Shown: positions 46,671-55,868, numbered from the stretch's first letter. The stretch: 64,000 bases of DNA from Salinicoccus hispanicus (GCF_009831115.1 NZ_WUUK01000004.1:232953-296952); one strand, 5' to 3'. The notes: generated by a model not told the origin, from the sequence alone. Program-made: numbers and translations.

Positions 46671-47769
46671 ATGTTTTGAGAGTACCTGTAATCACGAGAT
46701 CCTTCTGTTTTTCGCAGCATACCTGGTTGCGCCCAAGCTTCTTTGCGATATAAAGATGTTCATCGGCTGTCTTATACAGTTTTCCGATCCTGTCCACCTG
46801 TTCTGGATAGGATGCAAGTCCGATGGAGATGGTGATGCCGATAAACTCTCCCGTATGCATGATATAGCGGCTGTGTTCGATAGTTGTGCGGAGGTGTTCG
46901 GCGATTTCGAAAGCTTCGTCTCGTGTCTTGCCTTCCAGGATGATGGCGAATTCTTCTCCGCCGTTACGGGAGAGGATGCCTGCTTTACCGACGACCGACT
47001 GCATTTTTCGGCTGACGGCCTTGAGCATTCTATCACCTTCAGGGTGCCCGAAACGATCATTGAAGGACTTGAAGAAATCAATATCCAGAATCATCAGGGA
47101 AGCACTTTTTCCAGGATTCAGCGCATCGACCTTATTATCAAAGGTTCTTCTGTTGTATAGTCCGGTCAGACCGTCCACAGATGCTTCCTCTTCATACTGT
47201 CTGAAAAGGCGATGGGAGCGGGTCATGTAGTCTATCAGTGATATGCTCAGTACCAGACTCATGGAGGCCAGGAGGAAATAGTAGAATGCAATTTCCGCGG
47301 CTATAAGGATACTTCCTGTATTTGCGAGAAGCGACAAGTAATACAATATAACGACAACAAGTATCAGGGTAATCCCCAGCACATGGTCGGACAATCTCTT
47401 CAAGATCCTGTAGGTGATGAAAACACTGGCCATGACAGTCAGCAGAACTGACGGCGATACGGTTGAAATGGCCCATGGCGAAAATATGACCCATGCGAAG
47501 AACATGGTTGAGCTCAGTAGAAATGCTCTTGCGCTGCTGAACATGAGCACCAGTACCAGTGCGACCATGCTGAGACTGAAATAGCCATCGTGCGGGGTAC
47601 TTACAGCATAGTAGTTGAGTAGGATGGAGATGAAACCGCCCATCATCCCCGCGAACACCATTTCATAAAGTCCGCTCTGAAGCAGCGGTTCCATCTTCCA
47701 TTTGATCTGAAAATACAGATACAGGAATGCTACCAGCATAGAGAGCAGTACGATCATATCCAGAAACAT
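46669..47769 (-). CDS. Membrane-bound GGDEF protein (GdpS-like putative diguanylate cyclase)
   Basis: A 366-residue protein with about six membrane helices in residues 1-180, similar in layout to the 5TM-LYT sensor of staphylococcal GdpS, followed by a GGDEF domain. The active-site motif is intact as GGEEF (residues 270-274), with DGLTGLYNRR and the metal-binding Asp residues in LDIDFFKSFND. The inhibitory RxxD site before the motif is absent (GKAG). The catalytic motif permits c-di-GMP synthesis, but staphylococcal GdpS is reported to act without it, so activity is uncertain. It is divergent from the polysaccharide cassette at 48 kb, sharing a 275-base control region. Confidence 0.87.
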   Translation of the reverse strand: MFLDMIVLLSMLVAFLYLYFQIKWKMEPLLQSGLYEMVFAGMMGGFISILLNYYAVSTPHDGYFSLSMVALVLVLMFSSARAFLLSSTMFFAWVIFSPWAISTVSPSVLLTVMASVFITYRILKRLSDHVLGITLILVVVILYYLSLLANTGSILIAAEIAFYYFLLASMSLVLSISLIDYMTRSHRLFRQYEEEASVDGLTGLYNRRTFDNKVDALNPGKSASLMILDIDFFKSFNDRFGHPEGDRMLKAVSRKMQSVVGKAGILSRNGGEEFAIILEGKTRDEAFEIAEHLRTTIEHSRYIMHTGEFIGITISIGLASYPEQVDRIGKLYKTADEHLYIAKKLGRNQVCCEKQKDLVITGTLKT

Positions 47770-48044
47770 AATTTTCCTCCAGTAATTGTTAGTATAATAG
47801 CACCATATTGCTTGAAGATCCAGGGAAAGGAGTATACTTATCTATGTCTTTTGTGAGATAATGTAACTTGATTACCAGTTTCTACTATAACATAATACTG
47901 TACGCTATTATCTTTAATTCGAAGCAATGAAGAAAATTCCTACTAATGTCTGATTGGAATATATTATTTAATATTGAATTAAAAAATGTTTATTACATTG
48001 ATTGTAAGTATAATAAAAGAAACATAAAGTGAGGAAGTGTGGAA

Positions 48045-48446
48045 ATGAGCGAGCGTGTGGAAGTTCATGTAGTAGAGCCAGATGCAGTATTTCGTCGTAT
48101 TCTGATCCGGACATTAGAAGATGGAAATGACGCTGAGAAGCTGGGTGTCCATGGATATTCGGACGGTTATGACTTCATGGAACGCTATAGCTATGGGGAA
48201 TCGAGGTGTGTTTATATAATCAATGACATCCTCCCCAAAAAGAATGGCATTGAACTTGTGCAGCATATACGTAGATTGGATATCGAGGGTGTCATCTATT
48301 TTATGACACGTTCAAATACTGAAGAAGAAATGGTGTATGCATTGAATATGGGTGTGGACAGCTACTTCATAAAGCCATTCAACCTGAGAGTTTTCCAGGC
48401 CAGAATCAATCGGCTGATCAATCGGGGAGAAAATCTATGGGTATAA
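48045..48446 (+). CDS. Stand-alone receiver-domain protein with degenerate phosphorylation site
   Basis: A 133-residue CheY-like receiver with no output domain. The acidic pair is present (Glu11, Asp13), as are Thr88 and Lys110 in SYFIKPF. At the phosphorylation position, four residues before the conserved Pro64, there is Asn60 instead of Asp (IINDILP; Asp61 is one place off). It may therefore be phosphorylation-independent, or use Asp61. It is the first gene of a four-gene cassette; the HEAT-repeat gene overlaps its end by 10 bases. ATG 48045 follows GAGG; an in-frame GTG six bases earlier is less likely. A TATAAT at 48009-48014 is the probable -10 box. Confidence 0.8.
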   Translation: MSERVEVHVVEPDAVFRRILIRTLEDGNDAEKLGVHGYSDGYDFMERYSYGESRCVYIINDILPKKNGIELVQHIRRLDIEGVIYFMTRSNTEEEMVYALNMGVDSYFIKPFNLRVFQARINRLINRGENLWV

Positions 48447-49447
48447 ATATAAGCCTTGGATTTGTTCTCTGGTGTATTCTTGCTTTGCTTGTCATCCTTG
48501 TAGTACTTGTTCTGGTTTTCATCGCTCAATCACAGCGCAGGATCAGAAGAAGGGAAGCAGTGGCTCACTATATTGAAAACCATTTTGATGGCTGGTATGA
48601 ATATTTGACCAAAGGTCTGGGAGGTGACGTACTTCCGAAATCAAAGAGGTCGGATATAGAAGCGATTGAAAAGATTTTCTTTGCTTTTACGCAGAGTGGA
48701 TCTTCAAAGGATATCGACAGACGAATCATCCAGTTTGGGACAGAGCATTTTGGAAGCTACTATAAAAAGCAGCTCAAGAGTGGCAGATGGGCTTATAGGG
48801 TCAATACACTGAGTAAACTGATAGAATTCAAGCTGCCTGGTTTTGAAAAAATATTCGCTAATGAGGAGATACTGCGACTGAGCAAGTATGAATACTTTCT
48901 CTTCCTCACCTACCTGTCCATATTTGATATGGAACGCTTCTCATATATTTATTTTATGCGGAGGGATTTATCAGAATATGAGAATAAGAAAATTTTCAAC
49001 CGGCTGAGTGACAAAAAAGCTGAAAAGCTGATGAATCGCTTCGAAGAGATAACATTGCCCGGGAAATATGCTCTGATTGGCAGAATAGCACTCATGCCAT
49101 CCGGAACTTCCATCGAGTGGTTGGAATCGCTGCTTGGCAATCGTACTCCGGAAGTACGGATACGTGCACTGAAAGCCATCCAGACAATCGGCCTGGTACA
49201 GGAATCCTGCCGCTATGACAGGTTCTACAATTCCGATGTATGGGAGGAAAGGATGCTCGTCACCCGCCTCGCGCCACTGATCGGTGAAAAATCCATTCCT
49301 CAACTGAAGGACAGGCTGGATGATCATCATGAAATGGTGAGAAGGGAAGCGGCTCGTTCCTTGTCGAGATTCAAGAAACCGATGGCTGAATGGGCCGTTC
49401 CAGTGCAGCGGGAGACGCTGACAGTACAGAAGGAAGGTGAGAAGTGA
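48437..49447 (+). CDS. Membrane-anchored HEAT-repeat-like protein of the polysaccharide cassette
   Basis: A 336-residue protein with a single N-terminal membrane helix (about residues 6-31), a basic stop-transfer region (QSQRRIRRRE) and a long helical cytoplasmic part. The C-terminal third has HEAT-like helical pairs, for example NRTPEVRIRALKAIQTIG and DDHHEMVRREAARSLSRF. No enzyme motif is visible; it is probably a scaffold that links the receiver protein to the synthase encoded next. It overlaps the receiver gene by 10 bases, and its stop overlaps the synthase start as TGATG. GGGGAG precedes the ATG. Confidence 0.72.
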   Translation: MGINISLGFVLWCILALLVILVVLVLVFIAQSQRRIRRREAVAHYIENHFDGWYEYLTKGLGGDVLPKSKRSDIEAIEKIFFAFTQSGSSKDIDRRIIQFGTEHFGSYYKKQLKSGRWAYRVNTLSKLIEFKLPGFEKIFANEEILRLSKYEYFLFLTYLSIFDMERFSYIYFMRRDLSEYENKKIFNRLSDKKAEKLMNRFEEITLPGKYALIGRIALMPSGTSIEWLESLLGNRTPEVRIRALKAIQTIGLVQESCRYDRFYNSDVWEERMLVTRLAPLIGEKSIPQLKDRLDDHHEMVRREAARSLSRFKKPMAEWAVPVQRETLTVQKEGEK

Positions 49448-50859
49448 TGGATTGGCAAAGTATCGGACTTGTACTTGGATGGATCATTCTCATATACGTG
49501 CTGAGTATCACGGTCTTCTATATTCTGATGATGGCTTTTGCCTACCAGGCCCTGTCAAAAAGAAAACTGCTTGATGATGAGATGCTTGATGACGACCTTA
49601 GAACCAACCTCTTCACCAAGCCGGTCTCAATTCTCGTACCTGCCTATAACGAAGAGGCAGGCATTGTAGAGAGCCTGCACTCCCTTATCAATCTGAGGTA
49701 TCCGGAATCGGAAATCATCGTCATCGATGATGGCTCGAAAGATAGTACTGCCGAGACGGTCATCGAAGCTTTCAGCATGAAGCGGGTCTACCCTGAAATC
49801 GTCCAGCATATTGAGACAAAAAAGGTAAATAAGGTGTACCAGTCGAAGCTTCATCCGAAAGTCTTCATGATCATGAAAGAGAATGGTGGTAAGGCGGATG
49901 CACTGAATACCGGTATCAATCTTGCCAGGTACCCTTATTTCTGTTCAATTGACGGAGACTCCATACTGGATGAGAATTCACTGCTTAAAGTCATGCGTCC
50001 CATCATTGCATCCGACGGTAAAGTTGTCGCCGCAGGCGGCAATGTCCGGATTGCGAACGGCAATGATATACATTTCGGATCACTCGTCGAACGGCAGCTG
50101 ACACGCCGACCGGTCGTCATGATGCAGATCATCGAATACTTGAGGGCATTCATGCTCGGACGCATCTTCCTGAGCCGCTTCAACATGGTACTGATCATAT
50201 CGGGTGCTTTCAGTGTATTTTCAAAGCGTACTGTCATTGCGGCAGGCGGCTATACCCCAGGTGTCATCGGTGAAGATATGGAGCTGGTCGTCAAAGTCCA
50301 TGAATATCTGCGCAGAATAAAATCGGATGAGCGTATCGAGTTCGTACCGGAGCCTGTATGCTGGACTGAAGCGCCGACTTCCCTCAGGGTGCTGAGACGC
50401 CAACGAAGAAGGTGGAGTCAGGGGCTTATAGAGAGCCTGTGGCGGCACAAGCATATGACACTGAATCCGAAGTACGGCAGAATCGGCCTTTTTGCCTTCC
50501 CTTACTTCTGGCTGTTCGAGGCACTCGGTGCAATGATAGAGCTTGGCGGATATATCTATATTATTGCTGCCTTCTTCCTCGGAAACCTCTATGTAGAGAT
50601 GGCGCTCATGCTGATGCTTGCTCTGATCCTCTACGGATCCATCTTTTCGTCCTTTTCACTACTGCTCGAGTCATGGACAACGAAAAACTACACGCGCCCC
50701 CGCACTATTCTGGTAATGGTGCTTCTGGCACTTTCAGAAACATTCTGGTATCGTCCGCTGACACTGTTTTGGAGAATAGAGGGAATATATAATTTCATGC
50801 GCAAAAGACATGACTGGGGCAAGATGGAACGTCAAGGACTGGGAAGAGGGAAAACATAA
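49447..50859 (+). CDS. Processive family 2 glycosyltransferase (polysaccharide synthase)
   Basis: A 470-residue membrane glycosyltransferase like BcsA, HasA or IcaA. One or two N-terminal helices are followed by the GT-A domain with PAYNEE, DDG (residues 94-96), DGD (169-171), GED (275-277) and QRRRW (319-323), the complete motif set of processive beta-glycan synthases, then about four C-terminal helices. No PilZ domain is present. The polymer cannot be predicted. It is placed between a HEAT-repeat scaffold and a membrane-anchored glycosidase, with start and stop codons tightly spaced (TGATG before, two bases after). Confidence 0.88.
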   Translation: MDWQSIGLVLGWIILIYVLSITVFYILMMAFAYQALSKRKLLDDEMLDDDLRTNLFTKPVSILVPAYNEEAGIVESLHSLINLRYPESEIIVIDDGSKDSTAETVIEAFSMKRVYPEIVQHIETKKVNKVYQSKLHPKVFMIMKENGGKADALNTGINLARYPYFCSIDGDSILDENSLLKVMRPIIASDGKVVAAGGNVRIANGNDIHFGSLVERQLTRRPVVMMQIIEYLRAFMLGRIFLSRFNMVLIISGAFSVFSKRTVIAAGGYTPGVIGEDMELVVKVHEYLRRIKSDERIEFVPEPVCWTEAPTSLRVLRRQRRRWSQGLIESLWRHKHMTLNPKYGRIGLFAFPYFWLFEALGAMIELGGYIYIIAAFFLGNLYVEMALMLMLALILYGSIFSSFSLLLESWTTKNYTRPRTILVMVLLALSETFWYRPLTLFWRIEGIYNFMRKRHDWGKMERQGLGRGKT

Positions 50860-50861
50860 AA

Positions 50862-52988
50862 ATGAAGAAGTACATCATTATCGGTATTTTGATCGTCGCA
50901 ATCGGAGTTGGAATATACTTCGTCTTCGGCAACAGCCAGGAAAGAGAGGCGCATGAAATACAGCCTGCCCGGATCGCTGGAGACCAGTTTGAAGTGAAGA
51001 CACCGGATGGCTGGGAACAGATGACCATCAAAGGCGTCAATATGGGGATGGCCAAACCTGGCACTTTCCCGGGCGAAGCAGCGATTACAGAAGATGAGTA
51101 CTATCGCTGGTTTGAACAGATTGGTGAGATGAACGCAAATACGGTGCGTGTATATACTCTGCACCCGCCAGGTTTCTATAAAGCACTTGCCCGTTATAAC
51201 AATAGAAATGAAGAAAATATCTATCTTATGCATGGTCTATGGGCTGATGAAGGCAAGATGCACGATGGACTCGATGCATTTGATGAGGCTCTGAATGAAG
51301 AGTTCGACCAGGATATGCTGAATGTAATGGACGCAATTCATGGAGGCGGTACTGTTGAAGCTGAGCCTGGCAAGGCTTCCGGCAATTATACAAAAGATGT
51401 ATCAGGCTACGTTATCGGCTGGGTCATGGGTGTCGAGTGGTACCCACCATTTGTCGTCGGAACCAATGAGAAACATGAAGATATCGGCCAGTATGATGGT
51501 AGCTTCTATCGTACTGAAAGTGCTTCTCCATTTGAACATTGGCTGGCACAGAAGATGGATTACATCTCAAATTATGAAAATGAAACATATGGTTCACTGC
51601 GTCCGATGAGCTTTACAAACTGGGTGACAACGGATATTCTGGACCATCCATCCGACTCCTCGGATATGGAAGACCTTGTGAGCGTCGATCCGAATGTCAT
51701 CTATACAAAAGGTGAGATGGAAGCGATCGGCCAGTATGCTTCATATCACATCTATCCATACTATCCGGACTTCCTGAATAATGATGAGAAGTATTTGGAC
51801 TATACGGATCACAGAGGAGAAAAGAACAATTATGCGGGCTATCTCAATGAAATGGTCAAGGAGCACCGTCTGCCCATTCTTGTAGCTGAATTTGGCGTGC
51901 CGGGCTCTCGTGGACTGACCCACCGTAATCCGTTTGGCTGGGACCAGGGTTTCCATTCGGAAAAGAAACAGGGTGAAATCATCACGCATCTCTACGAAGA
52001 TATCATCGAAGAGGGCATGCTTGGGGGACTTGTCTTCACTTGGCAGGATGAGTGGTTCAAGCGTACTTGGAACACAATGGATTATGATGATCCGGATCGC
52101 CGTCCATTCTGGTCGAATGCACAGACCAACGAGCAGCAGTTCGGACTGCTGAGCTTTGATACCCACAAGATCAAAGTGGATGGAGAGGCTACCGGCTGGG
52201 AAAATGATCCGCTGTATACAGGTGATGGAACGCTCAAATCATTGACAATGGATTCTGATGAGAGATATCTCTATCTGAAAGTGGAGCATGACCCTGGATT
52301 GGAAGGGAGTATAAACATTCCCCTCAATATTGTGTCCGAGCAGGGGAATCATACACTGGATGACCAGGTCGAATCGGAGGATGGCATCGATTTTCTTATC
52401 GATATCAATTCCGAACAGTCCAGAGTAACAGTGGATGACTACTACGATTTCTTCGAAATCCAGTATGGACATACGCTTGAAATGATAGATGTCAAAGGTG
52501 AGCCAAAAAAAGATTCAGGAGTTTTCAACTCGATCCGTCTTGCACTGAACAAGGAATACTACCTGCCTGATAGAGGTGAGACGCTTCCATTTGAATCCTA
52601 TGAAACTGGGCTGCTACGTGAAGGGATCGGCGACCCTGAGGCGGAAGGATATGATTCCCTGACAGACTACAACTGGAATCGTGAAGAAGGGGTACTCGAA
52701 ATCCGCCTACCTTGGCAGCTGATCGGCGCGCGTGACCCAAGTCAGAGGGAATTTATCGGCAATATCGTGGAAGATGGCCTGGAAGCTTCAGTGCAGATCG
52801 ATGGTATCGGTATCGGTGCAGTGGTGATGGATGGCCAGCATGTTGTGGATAGCCTGCCGGCTGTGGAAAACAACAGGATACCAGCTCTGACAACATATAC
52901 GTGGGAAAAATGGGATCTCCCCGAGTCGGATGAGCGACTGAAGAAATCCTATGATATTCTTAAAGAAACATTTGGAGCACAGCAATAG
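50862..52988 (+). CDS. Membrane-anchored glycoside-hydrolase-like protein of the polysaccharide cassette
   Basis: A 708-residue extracytoplasmic protein held by an N-terminal helix (residues 4-23). Residues ~45-430 look like a clan-A TIM-barrel hydrolase (GH2/GH5 type): IKGVNMGMAKP, ANTVRVYTLHPP, candidate acid/base Glu192 in MGVEWYPP and candidate nucleophile Glu343 in LVAEFGVPG, then VFTWQDEWFKRTWN. Residues ~430-708 form a beta-rich region reminiscent of a carbohydrate-binding module. Synthase-hydrolase pairing resembles BcsA-BcsZ, suggesting it trims or releases the polymer made by the preceding gene. I cannot assign a GH family with confidence. It closes the cassette at a terminator. Confidence 0.75.
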   Translation: MKKYIIIGILIVAIGVGIYFVFGNSQEREAHEIQPARIAGDQFEVKTPDGWEQMTIKGVNMGMAKPGTFPGEAAITEDEYYRWFEQIGEMNANTVRVYTLHPPGFYKALARYNNRNEENIYLMHGLWADEGKMHDGLDAFDEALNEEFDQDMLNVMDAIHGGGTVEAEPGKASGNYTKDVSGYVIGWVMGVEWYPPFVVGTNEKHEDIGQYDGSFYRTESASPFEHWLAQKMDYISNYENETYGSLRPMSFTNWVTTDILDHPSDSSDMEDLVSVDPNVIYTKGEMEAIGQYASYHIYPYYPDFLNNDEKYLDYTDHRGEKNNYAGYLNEMVKEHRLPILVAEFGVPGSRGLTHRNPFGWDQGFHSEKKQGEIITHLYEDIIEEGMLGGLVFTWQDEWFKRTWNTMDYDDPDRRPFWSNAQTNEQQFGLLSFDTHKIKVDGEATGWENDPLYTGDGTLKSLTMDSDERYLYLKVEHDPGLEGSINIPLNIVSEQGNHTLDDQVESEDGIDFLIDINSEQSRVTVDDYYDFFEIQYGHTLEMIDVKGEPKKDSGVFNSIRLALNKEYYLPDRGETLPFESYETGLLREGIGDPEAEGYDSLTDYNWNREEGVLEIRLPWQLIGARDPSQREFIGNIVEDGLEASVQIDGIGIGAVVMDGQHVVDSLPAVENNRIPALTTYTWEKWDLPESDERLKKSYDILKETFGAQQ

Positions 52989-53039
52989 AAAAGAAGATGG
53001 GACTGCAATGCATGCAGCCTCCATCTTCTTTTATTTTTT
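52989..53039 (+). terminator. Terminator of the polysaccharide cassette
   Basis: AAAAGAAGATGG (52989-53000) pairs with CCATCTTCTTTT (53021-53032), with an inner CTGCA/TGCAG stem, followed by ATTTTTT. Confidence 0.85.
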
Positions 53040-53093
53040 ACAGACTGGCCCCGTTTGGATTATAATGAAGTAAACTGACTGTGGAGGCCGATC

Positions 53094-54239
53094 ATGATAA
53101 CGAACTGGATACCGCAATTCGAATTGCTGGAACAGAGGTACCAGCAGAAACTGAAAGACCAGTATCAACTGCTCGACAAGGAAGAAATCAAGAAGGTTTA
53201 CGTCGATACATATCAGAATCCGTCGTCTGTAAATATGGATTCCATCAGGGAAGTTCCGTATGCGACACCGGGCGAACTGGATGAAACCATGCTCCACGAT
53301 ATTGCCTACAATGCCATGAGCAAGGGACAGGTGGCAGTACTGCTGATGGCTGGTGGCCAGGGGACGCGGCTCGAGCATCAGGGTCCGAAGGGCACATTTT
53401 CTTTCGAAGGCCGCTCTCTTTTTGAACTCCAGGCAAGCCAGCTGAGAAATTTTGAAGAAAAAGTAAAGACGCCTGTGCAGTGGTATATCATGACGAGTGA
53501 TATCAACCATGAGGAGACAATCGCATTTTTCGAATCCAATCGCTATTTTGAGCTGGATCCTGCAAATATCCATTTCTTCAGGCAGGAGCATTTCCCCGCA
53601 TTATCAAAGGATGGTGAACTGCTGATCACAGCACAGAAGGATATTCTGCTGACACCAAACGGCAATGGTGGCATTTTCAGTGCATTGAAACAGAGTGGGA
53701 TGCTTGAAGACATGAAAGTTCGGGGCATTCAGCATGTGTTCATGAACAATGTTGATAACGTTGTTGTAAAAGTTGCCGATCCGCTGCTCGTCGGTCTTCA
53801 TATCCAGAATGATAATGAAGTGACTTCGAAATCCATCGCTCCGAAACCGGGGGAGAGTGTCGGACGCCTATGTCTTGTGGACGGCAGGAAAAGTGTTGTC
53901 GAATATACGGAACTGCCTGAAGGTGAAGAAGAGGCATTCAAGAATGGCAATATCGGCATTCACGCATTCAGCATGGACTATCTGGAGAAAATTGCAGATA
54001 TCAGACTGCCCTACCATCTCGCATTGAAAAAGTTGGAGCATATGAGCAGTACATTGCAGGTTGTAAGAGAAGAAGTGCTCAAATTCGAGAAATTCTACTT
54101 CGATGCATTTATGCATGCTGATACCCACATGACACTGCAGGTGGATCGTAAAGGTGAATTCTCTCCGCTGAAGAATAAGATGGGCAAGGACAGTATAGAG
54201 ACAGCCTATAAGGATCTTGTGGATGAAGGCGTATTGTGA
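53094..54239 (+). CDS. UDPGP-type uridylyltransferase (UDP-N-acetylglucosamine pyrophosphorylase-like)
   Basis: A 381-residue eukaryotic-style UDP-sugar pyrophosphorylase, the same type as the uncharacterised uridylyltransferase found across staphylococci. The nucleotide loop is LLMAGGQGTRL followed by GPKG (residues 84-100), with the uridine-binding region PNGNGGIFSAL and the MNNVDNVVV segment. It would form UDP-GlcNAc or UDP-glucose from the sugar-1-phosphate and UTP. Position next to the polysaccharide cassette suggests precursor supply, but a terminator lies between them. GGAGG precedes ATG; its stop overlaps the next gene by one base. Confidence 0.87.
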   Translation: MITNWIPQFELLEQRYQQKLKDQYQLLDKEEIKKVYVDTYQNPSSVNMDSIREVPYATPGELDETMLHDIAYNAMSKGQVAVLLMAGGQGTRLEHQGPKGTFSFEGRSLFELQASQLRNFEEKVKTPVQWYIMTSDINHEETIAFFESNRYFELDPANIHFFRQEHFPALSKDGELLITAQKDILLTPNGNGGIFSALKQSGMLEDMKVRGIQHVFMNNVDNVVVKVADPLLVGLHIQNDNEVTSKSIAPKPGESVGRLCLVDGRKSVVEYTELPEGEEEAFKNGNIGIHAFSMDYLEKIADIRLPYHLALKKLEHMSSTLQVVREEVLKFEKFYFDAFMHADTHMTLQVDRKGEFSPLKNKMGKDSIETAYKDLVDEGVL

Positions 54240-54961
54240 TGTTTCTCCGGCAGAATGGACCTCATAAGAAATTGTATTGGAAAAAGCATGGGGTGGGAGA
54301 AAGGATCGAAGAGTCCCTGAAACATATTGTGCCATTATCCTTCGGGGAAGAAGTGGGCAATAGTGTGAGTCATGGTGTAGCGGCGCTCATATTCATATTC
54401 ATGCTGCCGTTTACAGCAATATATATGTATGAGCAGGGCGGAGCGCTGCACGCGGTGGGTGGTTCGGTATATGTCATCAGCATCCTGCTCATGTTCCTTA
54501 CGTCGACGCTGTATCATTCGATGGCGCACAACACTCAGCACAAATACATCATGCGTCTTTTGGACCATAGTCTGATCTACGTTGCGATTGCTGGTACGTA
54601 TACACCAGTGGCACTTTCAGTGATTGGAGGCACTTGGGGCATTATTTCTCTTATCATCCAGTGGGGAGCAGCAATTTTCGGCATCCTCTATAAGGTGCTG
54701 AGCCCCAAAGTGAACAGTAAAGTAAGTCTTGGCTTCTATCTTGTAATGGGTTGGATGGCAGTACTCTTCTTCCCGCAGATCATCAGCAATACGCCCTGGA
54801 TGTTCATCTTCATGCTGACCCTCGGTGGTGTCAGCTATACAGTTGGCGCATGGTTCTATGCTCAGAAGGAGCGCAAGTATTTCCATATGATATGGCATTT
54901 CTTCATCATCGTTGCGAGCATCCTGCACTATATCGGCATTGTCTTCTACATTTACGCATAG
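54239..54961 (+). CDS. Hemolysin III/PAQR family membrane protein
   Basis: A 240-residue seven-helix membrane protein of the YqfA/HlyIII family. The family metal-site residues are visible: GNSVSHGVAALIF and the STLYHSM segment, plus a C-terminal IWHFFIIVASILHYIGI with histidines, matching the zinc-hydrolase layout of PAQR receptors. Physiological role in bacteria is uncertain; membrane lipid homeostasis has been proposed for relatives. The N-terminus is about 35 residues longer than the core domain. The ATG overlaps the previous stop (TGATG), so it is co-translated with the uridylyltransferase. Confidence 0.87.
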   Translation: MFLRQNGPHKKLYWKKHGVGERIEESLKHIVPLSFGEEVGNSVSHGVAALIFIFMLPFTAIYMYEQGGALHAVGGSVYVISILLMFLTSTLYHSMAHNTQHKYIMRLLDHSLIYVAIAGTYTPVALSVIGGTWGIISLIIQWGAAIFGILYKVLSPKVNSKVSLGFYLVMGWMAVLFFPQIISNTPWMFIFMLTLGGVSYTVGAWFYAQKERKYFHMIWHFFIIVASILHYIGIVFYIYA

Positions 54962-55034
54962 CCTAGGTGTTTTTGATTTTTCTGTCCAGTTTGTTATGAT
55001 AGTTAATGGTGAAATCAAAACGGGAGTTGATTGG

Positions 55035-55841
55035 ATGAAAATCGTCTTTTATGGGGCGGGCAATATGGCAAGTGCCATCTTTATAGGTATGATCGAAAAT
55101 CGTGTAGTCGAACCGGAACAGATCTATTTGACGAGCAGAAGCCAGCAGGAGAAGATCATGTTCTTTAAAGAAAATCTCGGTGTCAACGTTTCCTATGATG
55201 ATACAGAACTTCTGGATGATGCGGACTATGTCATCCTGGCAAGCAAACCTCAGAGTTTCCCGGATGTCGCCAAAAGAATCCGACCTTACCTTGAAGAAAA
55301 GACAAAAATAGTATCCGTCATGGCAGGCACCCAGATCAAGACAATCCGACGTGAGCTGCGGACGGAAAATCCGATTGCAAGAATCATGCCGAATACCAAT
55401 GCGATGGTGCAGCATTCCGTCAGCGGCATTACCTACTCCAGAAATTTCCCTGATAAGGACCAGCTTGTGGAGCTGATGGAAAGTTTCGGCACGACAGTGG
55501 TGATCGAAGAAGATGTCATGCATAACATCACCGCTGCAACAGGTTCGGGTTCAGCATTTTTGTATTACATCTATGAAAAATATGCGGAAAGCCTGATGGA
55601 ACTAGGGTTCGATGAAGAAGAAGCACTGTTTCTGACGAGGAATCTGGTCATCGGTGCCGGAAAAATGGTGGAGGATTCAGAATTGCCATTCAGTCAGCTC
55701 AGGAAGAACATTACATCCAAGAACGGCACAACTGAAGCGGGGCTTGATGCTCTCGATGGAGAGGGTATCAAAAGAATACTCACTGCAACATTGAATGCGG
55801 CGGCAAACCGGAGTGAAGAGTTGAGTAAAGATGATGAATAG
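55035..55841 (+). CDS. proC: Pyrroline-5-carboxylate reductase
   Basis: A 268-residue enzyme for the last step of proline synthesis, reducing pyrroline-5-carboxylate with NAD(P)H. The Rossmann loop is FYGAGNMASAI, followed by LASKPQSF, the RIMPNTNAMV segment, and the signature region TAATGSGSAFLYYIYE and KNGTTEAGLDAL. The long upstream frame overlaps the HlyIII gene, but ATG 55035 has GGGAG upstream and is the family start. Proline is a compatible solute, relevant for a halophile. It ends at a terminator. Confidence 0.93.
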   Translation: MKIVFYGAGNMASAIFIGMIENRVVEPEQIYLTSRSQQEKIMFFKENLGVNVSYDDTELLDDADYVILASKPQSFPDVAKRIRPYLEEKTKIVSVMAGTQIKTIRRELRTENPIARIMPNTNAMVQHSVSGITYSRNFPDKDQLVELMESFGTTVVIEEDVMHNITAATGSGSAFLYYIYEKYAESLMELGFDEEEALFLTRNLVIGAGKMVEDSELPFSQLRKNITSKNGTTEAGLDALDGEGIKRILTATLNAAANRSEELSKDDE

Positions 55842-55868
55842 CATCAGCTAATGAATTTGTGGAATAGG

